Both the position numbers and the translations under genes were made by a program. This document shows, piece by piece, positions 33,454-44,759 of a stretch of DNA of 64,000 nucleotides. Origin of the DNA: Persicaria tinctoria (Eukaryota > Streptophyta > Magnoliopsida > Caryophyllales > Polygonaceae); the NCBI GenBank assembly GCA_037127255.1, contig JBANSL010000002.1, positions 11,018,001 to 11,082,000 on the forward strand. The letters are read 5' to 3'. Below the pieces are notes generated by a model. The model made no database searches and was not told the DNA's origin. It saw only the letters and a list, made by a program, of their open reading frames with translations. Position 1 is the stretch's first letter. Every line of letters begins with the position of its first letter.

Positions 33454-36400
33454 TCAAGTTGGTCTCTCAATTATTTGTCCATCAATCTTGACATAAGAAA
33501 TGTGCTCTATCTTATGCCACTCTTTGCCTTCATCGCTGTTGCATCTCTCGCTCAGAAATGGACAGCCAGATATTTCTAGTTTCCCCAATTGAGCAAGGTT
33601 TTGCATGGCACAAAATTGCGGAAAATACTTCAATTTTCGGCATCCGTGAATAGATAATTCCTTTAGAGAGGAGAGGTTGCCCAGCCAGTTTGGAAGGCTC
33701 ACTATTTCGCCGAATTCTTCAATGCACAAGGATTCAAGTTGATTGAAGAACTGAAGCTCGCGTGGCAGAGAAATAGCCTTTGGCCACTTGTATAAGCTCA
33801 ACCTTTTTAAGCCCTTGGGAATGTGTCTAAAACCATCGAGGTCCTTGATCTCCTCACTGAAAGCTCCTATCTCCAAATACCGAAGGTTGATGAGGTGACT
33901 TAGGCATCCTGGAATCCACATTTGCCGTGAGAAATGTGTTACTATTAACAGTTTCAGATGGATCAAATCCGTCAAATCAGGGATTGAAGGTAACTTGGTG
34001 TTTAGTAACACCAATGTCTCGATGGACACACAACTCTCCAAGCCTTGAAGTATGCTTAGACTCTTGCACTGTGTAATTCTCAAAGTACGCAGCGATGAGA
34101 GTCCATGAATCTTTGGAAAAGATGTTAGGCTATCACAACACATTACAAGAAGATTCTCAAGAGAGCCCACGCCTTGCAAAGTCGGTGCAGTAACAAGTAA
34201 AGGACAGTTGCTGATCTCCAATTCCTTGAGGCATGGGAATACCACATATGTTGACCCTGAAGGTGGAAACCAATCTCTCAGCTTCGGCATATCTCTCAAA
34301 CGAAGACTCTTCAATCGGGGAAAGAGGATCCGTTTGCTCCCGTCATATGCTTTTCTATCATTTTTGTGATAGAAATCAATTCCAATGATTTCAAGGCTTT
34401 CCATTTTATGAATCCTGATCTCTTCAAGAGAACTGAGTTCCCCAAGTGCTGGAAGCTGAACACACTGGTAGCAAGAGACCAAATGCACTGCCTTCAAGTT
34501 GTTCATATTAGGTAGCCAAGAGGAGAACCCGGTGCCACCAAAGTTACATACCGAAATCCTTATCAAATTAGAGCGAGGATGTAACCCTTCCATTATCTCT
34601 TGATCATGACTACTAACCACAGAGGCCTTCGGTTCATTCCGCCACCACAGCCTGAGATCCTCAATTCCTGCTTTTGTTTTCAGACTAGCTTTCATAGCAT
34701 CTTCTTTGCAGCGTATGTGTTCAAGCCCTCTGATTTCTATCTTACCACTGAGCAGCTGCAAACTCTTCAACTCTTGTATATCCAATCCTTTCTTTTCTTC
34801 GAGTGCAATCCCAGGAAGTGTCCTAAGACAAGCCAGTTCTCCCATCCCCTTGGGCATTTGCACTGGCTTTGTTGTAAGAATATGCCTCAAATTTACTAAC
34901 AAAGTAAACGTTTCTGGCAATTCAACAAGGTGGTCACATTCTTCAAGATCTATGGTTTGTAGATTAAACAGTGTCCCTATGGACTCAGGCAAGTGTGTGA
35001 TCGGATTCTTACGAACACTCAAGTATCTGAGATGCTTCAAACTCCCAACAAAAGCCGGAACCTCTTCTAGGCCACAATCTATCAACTGTAGATCACGCAA
35101 CAGTGTTGATTGATTGAGTGAATCTGTAGATAAAGTAGCTCGGTTACAGATTAGAGTGCGTAGATTAGTGAGTACTGTATTGCCTTGTAGAAGGTCCTGA
35201 GTATTCCCACCACATATTCGTAGATGTTCAACTTCAGAAGCGTTGTGCAGATGATCATAAGCGCCCTCAGAAATCAAGCACGTATCCTTATAAATGAAGT
35301 GTGCAAGATCATGTACAAGATCATGCATCCACAAGTAACAACCATCGTGGCGATTATCCATTTGTAACAGACGGTTGGCCACCAAAGCTGTTACATAAGC
35401 TTCGCCAATGGCCTCCATGCTCCTGTGACTTTCATCTGTTGCCTGGATGAATCCCTGAGCCATCCAAGATTGGATCAATCTTGATTGAAGAAGGTAAGTG
35501 CCTTTCTTTATGGCGATGGAGCAATGAATAAAACATTGCTTCATTTTAGGATCGGGTAGATGATCGAAGCTTAATAGCAGCCATGGCATAATGTTGGACT
35601 GATCTAACTGCCATATCTTACTTCCTTCAACCGATTGCCATTCGCTCTCGGTATTCATAGAACCCAACAATGATCCTAATGTTGTGATCGCCAAAGGGAG
35701 GCCATCACACTTGCTCAAGATTCTTCTCCCAATACCCTCCAAATTCGACACCTGCTCTGGAGACTTGTTGGCCATTGCAATTTCCGCAAATAGTCTCCAA
35801 GCATCATCGTCACCTAGGTCCTTGAGTTCATGAACCAAAGAAGCACGGATTACCGATGCAACTTTTGAGCTTTGAGTTGTTACCAGCAGTCTGCTTCGTG
35901 TCGAACGCATCACTCTCACCAATGAACTTTCCACAGATTTCCATCGCTGTTCATCTGTATTCCATACGTCGTCAAGAACAAGCAAATATCCTCTCTTTTC
36001 TTTTTGTAGATGTTGTTGGAGCTTCTCTTCCATTGCACCATTGTTATCTAGATTCTGTCTCCTTCCCGTTACAGATTGAAGCATCTCGTCTAAAAACCTT
36101 TCCAGCTTAAAATTATCCGAAACTGAGATCCATGTTCGCTTTCCGAAAGTCTCTCTCACAATTTCACTGTCATAAACCTTCCTCGCTAGAGTTGTCTTCC
36201 CCGCACCTATCAACAAGACACACATCAATTGTGTATATAGAGCTGACAAAATCTGACCCGACTCCCCCGAACCCAGATCCGACCGAAACCTAAAAATCTA
36301 GTGTCATGCACAACCCGAACCGGGCCCGACCCATTTTGGCCCAATACCCGAATGGACAAGAACATAGACAAACCCGACCCGTCTATGACCCGACCCTAAC

Positions 36401-37578
36401 AAGACTCGATTCTTCCTTATAATTACTTTAATTTTCTTATTTTAAAAAACTCAAATAACGTGAATTACATCTAATGAGATCTAATATACTAAATAAATAA
36501 AGTTTAATAGTAAAAAATTAAGATAAACAAAAAATAATCATCATTTTATAAAAAAACTTAATGTGACCTAACCCGAACCTGACCCAACCCGAAATCCATT
36601 TGACCCGAACCCGACCGAACATACAATACACCCAACATATGATCCGACGCGACATATGACCGAACTCGAATGGATACCCGAACAACGGAATTGCCACCTT
36701 TGTGGGTATACATGGGATGGGCCTAGAACAATACATTGAGTTCATCTCAAAACTAATTGTCAATGAGAAGAGTAGCCCGTCAACCTTGTATAGGTTGTTC
36801 AAGCAATTTCAATATTTCCGATGTGGGAAAACAAATTCCAACAACATATAAATTACGAATCAACAAAGTGATTACTTAACTAAGCAATGTGAAAGGAAAT
36901 ATAGGTACCTGATCTTCCAACGATGACAATGACAGGTAGATCATGACCGTTGTTTGGACTACATAGCTTGCTGACAATCAGCTCCTCGTCATCCCGTCTT
37001 CCTATAACTACTGAGGTATCGGGATTCTCTCTTAGACCTCTTATATGTGCGGAGAGATCACTTGTTTGGTGCAGGTAACTTGAATCCTTTCTCACGAGTT
37101 TCGTTAGCATAAGCGTTTGTTCTGCTTCTTTATAAATCTCAGAAGTCATAGACATAAACTCTGACACCTTACGAGCAATGTTAATCTGCATAGAGTCCCA
37201 AGAGACGAGTTTAGTTGCTACCACTAACTTCCCCGATCGCAACATTTTGTGCTTCAATTGTCTTCGGGTTCTGTCGTAGGTTAGCTCATCGATCAAATTG
37301 TCAGCAAAGATAGTGACATTGCTGACAAGTTTCAGCCAGCGAAGCACGAGATGATTCTTGTCACATTGCAAAGGATCGATGCGATCAACACTGTGTAGAA
37401 CAGCTTGTAACTTGGAGAGTTCCTTTTGAAGTGAGCTCAAGTCTCCAAAGATGGCGAATTTGAGGCCCTCAATTCGAGAGGTGTTGGACACAGCATCAAC
37501 AATTTTATCGGATACCCGTTCCATAAGGCTTTTTGCCAATGGTGTAGCTATGCTTACCAGAATGGATTCCACAATCAT
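33454..37578 (-). CDS. CC-NB-LRR disease-resistance-type protein, copy B
   Basis: Exons 36909-37578 and 33454-36206 (intron 36207-36908, phase 1 in the P-loop) encode 1140 aa. The coiled-coil domain has FADNLIDE (EDVID-like). NB-ARC motifs: Walker A GRSGAGKTT (221-229, canonical GxxxxGKT), kinase 2 LLVLDDVW, SRLLVTT, GLPLAI, MKQCFIHCS, MHDLVH. Leucine-rich repeats cover the C-terminal half to ..YVKIDGQIIERPT. The family senses pathogen effectors inside the cell and switches between ADP and ATP states. Compared with copy A it keeps the glycine of Walker A and has no deletion before MHD, so it is the better functional candidate. Its coding intron (702 bp against 223 bp) has gained an ACCCGACCC-rich repeat. 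An untranslated exon near 40.6 kb probably precedes it. Confidence 0.92.
36245..36690. repeat. CCCGA-rich repeat in the CNL-B coding intron
   Basis: Two GC-rich clusters of CCCGAACC/GACCCGAC words (36250-36415 and 36565-36680) flank an AT-rich centre. They are similar in style to the blocks at 8225-8665 and 21320-21880. This insertion explains why this intron is about 480 bp longer than in copy A. Confidence 0.5.
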
Positions 37579-37802
37579 CTTTTTGTTTTTCCTGTGGACA
37601 AATAGAGTGAGGAAGGAAGTTAGTCAGTCAATGTGAATTTAGGGTCATGCCCTCAAGGGCCGAACGTGAGATTTTAAAGACCTAGGACGAAACTATAACA
37701 TAAGGGTCTCTACTACTCCGTATACATTAGCTATAGTTGAATAAATATATTTTTTTCATACCAAAATCCCATTTCAAAAGGGTACAAAGATAACATATTA
37801 TT

Positions 37803-39347
37803 ATTATTTTTTTTTATTAGGAAAAAATTCGAGCTCAGACAAATCTGATACTCGAGAAGCCGATGAATCGGCAGACGGACTAGCCGTCAACAAACAACAT
37901 ACTACAGAGTACAGACACAAATAAACTCAGATGAAAGAAAAAGCCCAAACAACCCGAAAGAGTCGTTCGCCAGCAGAAAAGACGAGGGATATCCAAGGCG
38001 GGCCACGAATGCCGAGAACACGGGGGAGTGCAATGACTCACACAACGACTCAACGCCGAGATGGCGGAGAAGAGTAACCCACTATCGGAAAGGGTAAAAC
38101 CAGGGGAAGTGTGGATCACCGACGTTGCCCCCACCTAGATGAAGGATCTTCAAAGACCACGAACACAACCACGATCCTCTCGATCATACTGGCAGCCCGA
38201 TACTGCAACCCACCTCGAAACTAAACGCCACCACACCGAAGCAACGACCCAACGCCAAGCGAACGAACAAAAACGGATCAATAAGGGAAAATCAAGCATC
38301 TAACGAAAATTTGTGTACAACTTATTCATAAGATTATGTATATAATTTAGTACAATTAATATGATTTAGATTTAACTCTTTTATTTATTTATTTATTCAT
38401 TCTATGGGATCCACCCATCGGACCAACTCATATTAATATACATATACAAAAGGTATAAAATACCAAATAAGTATACATATATTAATAGGAAGTTATTTGA
38501 GAATAATTAACATATGGATATTTAGCTCATTAAGACCAAAGCTCAAAATCAAACAAATGAACTAAAAGAGCCCAGTCCAACCCACTAAACAAGCCCAACC
38601 AAAACCTAACTTCACAAAAGGCAAATGGTGAACGTCTTTGGATGAAAGTGTGAGCAGCGGCGGCAAGAAGAAACCGGTGGCCGAAAGTCCTCAGCACGCA
38701 GCAGGCCGGAGAGGGCCAACGGCGGCTGGCGAAGCGACATGACCAAGGACGAACCAAGTCCAGGTCGACAGCCGACGAGGCGAGCCGGAGGCCAACGTCG
38801 ACGGGTACACCGATCGAAGACCAGAACGGTGAATCAAAAGCGGTCAGATGTGGGAATCGATTTGGGGGAACGCCAGAGCGAACGAGATTTACAACATCAC
38901 ACCGAGGCCCCGACAGGGAGGACGGCGCCGAAGGAGTGAGAAGAGAGGGTAAGGGCAAGCACCACCAAGCAATGCTGAAGATGCAAGGCGAGCACTCGGA
39001 TTAGGACGGCGAGAAGCGACCCAAAGAAAACTGGACAATCGCTGCTCGAATGGACATGGGGGTAGATGAGAAAAGGAATAGATCCGAGAAGCACCAAAAG
39101 CCCCAAACTTATTTTGGATTTTGATAAAAATAGAAGATCGATTTTTGGATTGAGGTTACTCTTGCTTGTTCTACATCAGGGATCATCACCACACCCAAGG
39201 TGTGGCGACACAGCGGTGCGGAGGAGGCCAAAGCCTGGGTAGAGGCGGCCGAAGCCGGAGTAGGGCTCCCGAAGGAGATGTAGGCTCCCGAAGGGGAGGG
39301 TTTGGAGCTCTCTTTCAGAGAGCGTTTTCATAACAATAGGCCCCTCT
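37803..39347 (-). mobile_element. Non-LTR retroposon with perfect 18-bp TSD
   Basis: Flanked by CAAAGATAACATATTATT at 37785-37802 and 39348-39365. Poly-T at the left shows a minus-strand copy with its A tail at 37803-37818. The first 340 bp match the reverse of 17600-17910. The rest is GC-rich with overlapping ORFs on both strands (38530-39110) that show no domain I recognise. No reverse transcriptase is visible, so it is a 5'-truncated LINE or a non-autonomous retroposon mobilised in trans. The perfect duplication means it is young. Confidence 0.8.
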
Positions 39348-39460
39348 CAAAGATAACATATTATTGAAAGAAATATTAGCATACCTATATGATTTTTAAT
39401 TTGTTATAAACGAAAAGCTATAATGTAGTTGTAGGCTTTGATGTTGGATTTAACGGATTC

Positions 39461-39736
39461 GCTATTCGCACGGCAGAATTTCGCAATCCGCACGGTGCCT
39501 ACCTGGAAAGTCGGCATCGGCAGAATGCCTACCTGGAAAGTCGGCATCGGCAGAATGCCTACCTGGGAAGTCGACATCGGCATAGGAGACGGCTTGATCC
39601 TACGGTGATCTTCCACTCAATGGAGGGTTGGCAACCAGTGCATTGCCGATTTGGGAACTCGGCATCGGCAGAGTGCCTACCTAGGAAGTCGGCATCGGTA
39701 CCGTGCGGATGGCGAAAAATTGACCGTGTGAATAAC
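39461..39736. mobile_element. Short TIR element with 30-bp minisatellite
   Basis: Ends GCTATTCGCACGG.. and (inverted) GTTATTCACACGG.. pair over about 38 bp, through ATCCGCACGGT. Between them are about five 30-bp units containing TGCCTACCTGGAAAGTCGGC (39497-39590 and 39645-39700). No clear target duplication. It resembles the other elements here that combine inverted ends with a minisatellite. Confidence 0.6.
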
Positions 39737-39907
39737 AAGACCTTTTTTATAATTGGCCGGAAATTTGAGAAGAATTAGGGCCCACTGATCTTTCATCTTT
39801 GCTTTTCAATATTTGGGCCGGAGGTAGTGTTCTCCATGACTTTGGGTTGTCAAGCCTCCTAGATGCTTAATTTGTGCCAAGTGTTTGTACAGAAAAAATT
39901 AAAGGTC

Positions 39908-40034
39908 GATTACTGTTTTTACAATATGCTCCGATTTAACCCTTCCGGAATGGTTCAACCGAAAAGGACTTAAAGGTAGTACCTAAAGGTCCCCGGTTTG
40001 AACCCAGATGGTTGCTCTATATTTACCAAATTTT
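39908..40034 (+). mobile_element. tRNA-derived SINE, copy 2
   Basis: A perfect 15-bp duplication, AAAAAATTAAAGGTC, at 39893-39907 and 40035-40049 bounds 127 bp. It carries CCGGAATGGTTCAACCG (A-box region) and GGTTTGAACCC (B box). Same family as 17291-17389, on the opposite strand. Confidence 0.72.
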
Positions 40035-40601
40035 AAAAAATTAAAGGTCAAGCTATTATGTTTAATAAAGTAAAAAATTTAACATAAAATAAGAAAGCCT
40101 CCTATTGGTTAGTCGAATAACGAAATAAACTAATATCATTGTAACTTTGTTTAAAATATTTAAATAAATGAATATACATAAATTAATATATGAATATATT
40201 CGTTTTAATTTTAATTCAATGTTTTAAATTAAACCCATTGATTAAAGCAATATTTTTTTTTATAAAAGAAATAAAAAAAAAAAACCATCTTATAATTTAA
40301 TTGTTTGAAAATACTACAATTAATATCATAAAAATGGTTCTATATCTAAAGTATATATAATTAAACAAAACTAATTTATGGGTAGACACATTTGAGTAAA
40401 AACATTATCTAGATCTAGCTAGCAACTTAAAATTTGAGAAATAGCAATGTACGTTGAACAATTAAAACACAAAAGACGCAAACAAATCCACTCAGATCTC
40501 CAACAAGACATCGATATCTAGAGAAATTCTTGAATGATCCTCCGGGAAGCCGGAAAGTATCCAATTCTCAAGTAAACAAAACCAATCTCAAAGGCATTTA
40601 C

Positions 40602-40690
40602 CTGAAAAATGAATATATAGGTGCCGAGCTTCTTCACTGAATCTTGGTTCAGGTGGGCTGTGGGCGAGAGAGCTACCTAGGTTTGGATCG
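40602..40690 (-). other. Probable untranslated first exon of CNL-B
   Basis: Minus-strand exon ending TTTTTCAG|GTAAAT. Homologous to 23604-23720 in copy A. A TATATATATGG-like stretch near 40738-40748 on the minus strand is a candidate TATA region. Confidence 0.5.
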
Positions 40691-40869
40691 ATAGATGGTT
40701 CAGGAAAATGGAATTTTGATTGGTTGCCCGATCGACTCCATATATATGCAAGTTGGTGATGGTGATAATGACGCAGTAAATGATCGATCGAAAAGGTATA
40801 CCGTATAGAGAGACCGTAGACGACTACAAGATGCAACAAAAATAAGTCAAATTAAACAAATGTTGGAAA

Positions 40870-41365
40870 TTGCGAGTTGCCAGCTTCAAGATGTAACACT
40901 CGAGGAAGCTGCAATTAATACTTTCTCAAATGGAGAATCTCTTCATTCAGTTACGTCAAAGCTGGCCTCTCGTGCAAATTGCGTCGTCCCGTATTTGTAT
41001 ATAATAAATAATGTAATTTCAAAGAAATTTTGAAAATTCAGTATAAAACCCCAAATAAAATACGTAAACAATGGTTGTTTGTATTCTCGAAAGAAAACAA
41101 AAATAATTGTAAATAAGGGTTATACACTTATATAACTATGTAGCCTTGAGTAAGTAAACCAACCATTCCCCGTCGCAACTTACAAATATAATGAAACCAA
41201 TCAACCATTCTCAGTTAGGAATATATTATATCAAACCAACCATTCAGAACAAGAATTTCTTAGCTTACAAAATTACATAAAACCACCTATTAAATGTTTT
41301 TTTTTTGGTTAACAAATGACCATCCACCTCATATTTCCATTAGAATTCCATTAAAAGTAGGGTGT
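40870..41365. other. Unassigned AT-rich sequence
   Basis: No gene seen. A 20-bp block, GTAACACTCGAGGAAGCTGC (near 40895), recurs at 45417, which suggests a duplicated fragment. Confidence 0.35.
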
Positions 41366-41368
41366 TGT

Positions 41369-41510
41369 TATGTACACCACAAATCCAAGGTCAAAAAATG
41401 TACGTCGTTAATGACGTGTATGTCTTGTGACTAATTAATATTTAAAAAAAATTAATTAACCTTTTAACCATGCACGTCGATAAGGACGTGCATGATTTGA
41501 GGTGTATATA
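41369..41510. mobile_element. 142-bp MITE-like palindromic element
   Basis: Ends TATGTACACCACAAATC and (inverted) TATATACACCTCAAATC. The interior has CATGCACGTC..GACGTGCATG and ACGTC..GACGT stems. No ORF. Confidence 0.5.
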
Positions 41511-42609
41511 GCGAGCACGTAAAAGTAATATATTTTAATATTTTATACTTCAATTTTATAGTTTAAACTTAAATATGTTTAAATTATATTTATGGTAGGG
41601 ATAAAAAAATTTATATTAATATGATAGGGGCAAAAATGTGTACACATTTTACATTCTAAATGTGAAAAATATTACTGAATTTTATTTAAACATTTAATAG
41701 TGTTGGGGGAGTGATGTTGTGTGCGCTTGTCTTGCTTTCGTTCTGATTTTCTTTGAAAAAAATTGCGAAATAGGCACATTAATTGGACATATTTGCGAAA
41801 TAGACGCGTATTTGGACAAATTTGCAAAATAGCCACTATATAACCCTAATTCAATGTTAGATTTTTCTCTCACCTCCCTCTCTCTCGCCGTCTCCATCGC
41901 GCTCTCCGTCTCCGTCGCTTTCTCTCGCCGTCTCCGACTGAAGGAAGACATTGATGAAGCCGATTGGAGATCTGAGATTGAAGATGAAGATCTAAGGAGG
42001 AGATGGCATGGATCCGGGATTGAAGATCTGGAGCGCCTCGGAGATGGCATGGATCTGAGATCTCAGATCTGTTTCTCCGCCTCCTCTCCCCCTCAAATCT
42101 CCGCCTCTCCTCCAGCGAAATTCGACGGTTCCCCCTCGAGTCTCAATTGGACGATGCTTGGTCTGGTAATTGGAGCCGGAGCGAGGTCCGGTAATTGAAG
42201 CCGGAGCGAGGTCTGCGATTTCAGATTTCTGCGATTCCTCCGATATCTCCAATTCAAGTGGTCGGTGGAGCCAAACGCGATCGTGAAGGAAGTCGAGCAG
42301 TCGGAGCGAGCAAGGTGGCTGGAGCGAGCAGGGAACAGCGAGCAGCTGGAGGGATATTGCAGAGGTTGAAGAAAGCATTTTTGGAAAATTACAAAAATTA
42401 CCCCATTAATATGAAAATTACAAAAATTACCCCATTTTTGGAAAAAACTATTTATATTTCACTATATGGTTCAAATTTGGTGTGTAGTAAACCATATAGT
42501 GAAAGAGAAAAATCCGTATTTTGTTAATGTAATTTATTAACATTCATTTTAAAATTAGATTTTAGTTTGTATGAATAAAACTATAAATTTCATGAATAAC
42601 ATTATGAAA

Positions 42610-42735
42610 TTTTAGAGTTGCACGACTCTGTTGTAAGAGTTGCACGACTCTGTGTTAAGAGTTGCACGACTCTGTTTCAAGAGTTGCACGACTTTGTTGT
42701 AAGAGTTGCACGGCTCTGTTTTAAGAGTTGCACTG
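42610..42735. repeat. 22-bp minisatellite, cluster 1
   Basis: Unit close to AGAGTTGCACGACTCTGTTT, six copies. Confidence 0.88.
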
Positions 42736-43167
42736 CTCTTAAAACTAGATTTGGATCATAATTGTGAAATTGTTATCCAGGCTTGATGGAATTGTTCGAC
42801 ATCATTTGATCGGCTTATGATTCATTTGTCATGTGCTTCTTCGATTCCTTGTGAAATTGTTATCCATGCTTGTGCAACTCTAAAAAAAGTGCTGACATGG
42901 GAAAAAAAGTGCTGACACGGAAAAAAGTGCAACTCTAAACTCTACTTGGATCATATTTGCACAATTTATGGTTATATTTGCACAATAAAAAGTTAAAAAA
43001 ATAAAATAAATAAAAACTAGACTAGGGTCATATTTGCACAACGTCCTCTTATATTTGCACAACTTACTCTTATTTTTGTTCAACAATAGGTTATTTTTTG
43101 CAAAACAATTGAGATTTCTGAAATTGTTCTCAAAATGATTTTATGTTCTCTCAATATTATTTTAAGT

Positions 43168-43335
43168 ATTGCACGACTATGTTGTAAGAGTTGCACGACT
43201 ATGTTGTAAGAGTTGCACGACTATGTTTTAAGAGTTGCACGACTCCGTTGTAAGAGTTGCACGACTCTGTTTTAAGAGTTGCACGACTCTGTTGTACGAG
43301 TTGCACGACTCTGTTTTAAGATTTGCACGACAATC
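43168..43335. repeat. 22-bp minisatellite, cluster 2
   Basis: Same unit as cluster 1, seven to eight copies, some with ACTATG in place of ACTCTG. Confidence 0.88.
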
Positions 43336-43539
43336 GAGACTTGTGAATTTATTCTCAACGTGATCTTATTTTAAAAAAGTGTTGACGTGAAAAAAAATTT
43401 ATTTGAAAAAAGTGCTGACACAAATAGAATAAAAAGTGCACAAATTAGAATAAAATGCGCACGAATAATATTATAAAGTAAAAAAAATTTGTTATCCATG
43501 TAGGAAAAAAACTAGATTTGGATTATATTTGTGAAATTG

Positions 43540-43675
43540 TTTTAAGAGTTGCACGACTCTGTTGTAAGAGTTGCACGACTCTGTTTTAAGAGTTGCACGA
43601 CTCTGATGTAAGAGTTGCACGGCTCTGTTGTAGGAGTTGGACGACTCTTGTTTTAAGTGTTGCACGATTCTGTTT
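43540..43675. repeat. 22-bp minisatellite, cluster 3
   Basis: Same unit, about six copies, decaying toward the right end. Confidence 0.88.
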
Positions 43676-44629
43676 TATTTTTTATTTATTTTTTAACATT
43701 TTGTCATGCAAATATAACCGCAAATTATTCAAATATAACCATATATTGTGCAAATAATTACATTTTGTTGTGTAAAATATAATAAAATATAGATTATGGA
43801 TCACATAATAAAATATAAATATTTTTTTTAATTTCCCATATTTATAGAGTGATTTTTGTAATAAAATATAGATTTTTTTTGTAATTCCTATATTTACGGG
43901 GTCAGTTTTGTAATTAAACAAAAACTTCATCCTCAACCCCACGCCCCCGAATGAGATCCGGCGGCCTCCGCCGCGGCGCCGCTCGCTCGCTCCCGATCTG
44001 GAATTAGATCCGGCGGCCTCCGCCGCTCGCTCAGCCACTCCCTCGCTCAGCCGCTCCCTCGCTCAGGCGCTTCCTCGCTCAGATCTGGAATCATATCCGG
44101 CCTCCGCCGCTCCTTCGCTCAGATCTGATTCCAGATCTGGAATAAGATCTGGCCTCCCATGCTCCATCGGTCAGCCGCTCGCTCCCTTGAACTCGCCACC
44201 AGACAGCGGCTCCGAGCTCCGGCGCTCGCTCGCTCAGCCGCTCGCTCCCTCGCTCCCTCGATTTCGCCACCAGACAGTGGATCCGACGCCACGGTCTCTC
44301 GGCCTCGGTCGCTCCTCGCTCTCGGCCTCCCTCGCTCCGGGATGGACGCAGATGGAGGAAGTTGGAAGGAGGAGCCGTATTCAGGAACCGCTCGCCGGAG
44401 ATGCGGGAAGATGGACGGGGAAGGAGGAGCTCGCGGAAAGGACGGGAGAGAGCGCGCGTAGGAGCGCGTGAGAAGGTTTATATTGCGTCTATTTCCCTAA
44501 TTTGTCCCAAAACGCGTCTATTTCGCAAATTATTTCCAATTTCGTGGCCATTTTGCAAAACGCCCCATTTTCTTTTGCTTGCTCCGTGACTTATTTGTGC
44601 TCATACTTTACTAGGGTTCTTGTTTCATT

Positions 44630-44750
44630 CCGTTCTGGGTCTTTCGGAAACACTCTCTCGGGCGCTCTGGGGTAAGAGTGCGTACATCCCGACCCCCCCA
44701 TACCCTACTTAATTGCGGGATACACTGGGTTGTTGTTGTTGTTATTAATA
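44630..44750 (+). mobile_element. SINE 3' end with (TTG)n tail
   Basis: GTAAGAGTGCGTACATCCCGACCCCCC..TTGCGGGATACACTGGGTTGTTGTTGTT matches the widespread plant SINE 3' region that ends in TTG repeats. The 5' tRNA-like head is not clear, so it is probably truncated. Confidence 0.6.
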
Positions 44751-44759
44751 AAAATGCGG

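Larger units (their letters stand above)
37592..40601 (-). other. 3.0-kb 5'-UTR intron of CNL-B
   Basis: Acceptor ..CCACAG|G at 37592, 13 nt upstream of the ATG; donor TTTCAG|GTAAAT at 40601/40602. These are the same positions as in copy A. The intron carries a retroposon (37803-39347), a TIR element (39461-39736) and a SINE (39908-40034), none shared with copy A, so all post-date the duplication. Confidence 0.5.
41755..44566. mobile_element. MULE-type element with 9-bp TSD and internal 22-bp minisatellite
   Basis: A perfect 9-bp duplication, ATTTTCTTT (41746-41754 and 44567-44575), bounds 2.8 kb. The terminal inverted repeats run about 85 bp (left GAAAAAAATTGCGAAATAGG, right inverse GGGGCGTTTTGCAAAATGG; both continue through TTTGCGAAATAGACGCGT). 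Inside each TIR is a GC-rich, exon-like block (41870-42360 and 43930-44460). Between them is AT-rich sequence with three minisatellite clusters. No MURA transposase, so it is non-autonomous. The GC-rich blocks have overlapping ORFs without recognisable domains. Confidence 0.82.

Noticed and set aside
38530..39106. 142- and 69-codon ORFs as a host gene
   Set aside because: They lie within the retroposon bounded by the 18-bp target duplication, overlap other-strand ORFs, and show no recognisable domain.
8150..40850. CRM-CNL pair as a functional defence operon or co-regulated module
   Set aside because: The genes are convergent, not divergent. One CRM copy is broken, and no family knowledge links CRM splicing factors to CNL signalling; hitchhiking in a duplication is simpler.
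42610..43675. CRISPR-like regularly spaced repeats
   Set aside because: The units are directly adjacent 22-bp minisatellite copies without unique spacers, in a plant nuclear MULE.
41854..44589. ORFs of 68-128 codons in GC-rich blocks of the MULE
   Set aside because: Arginine/serine-rich frames open on both strands, with no family signature. I described the blocks only as exon-like.
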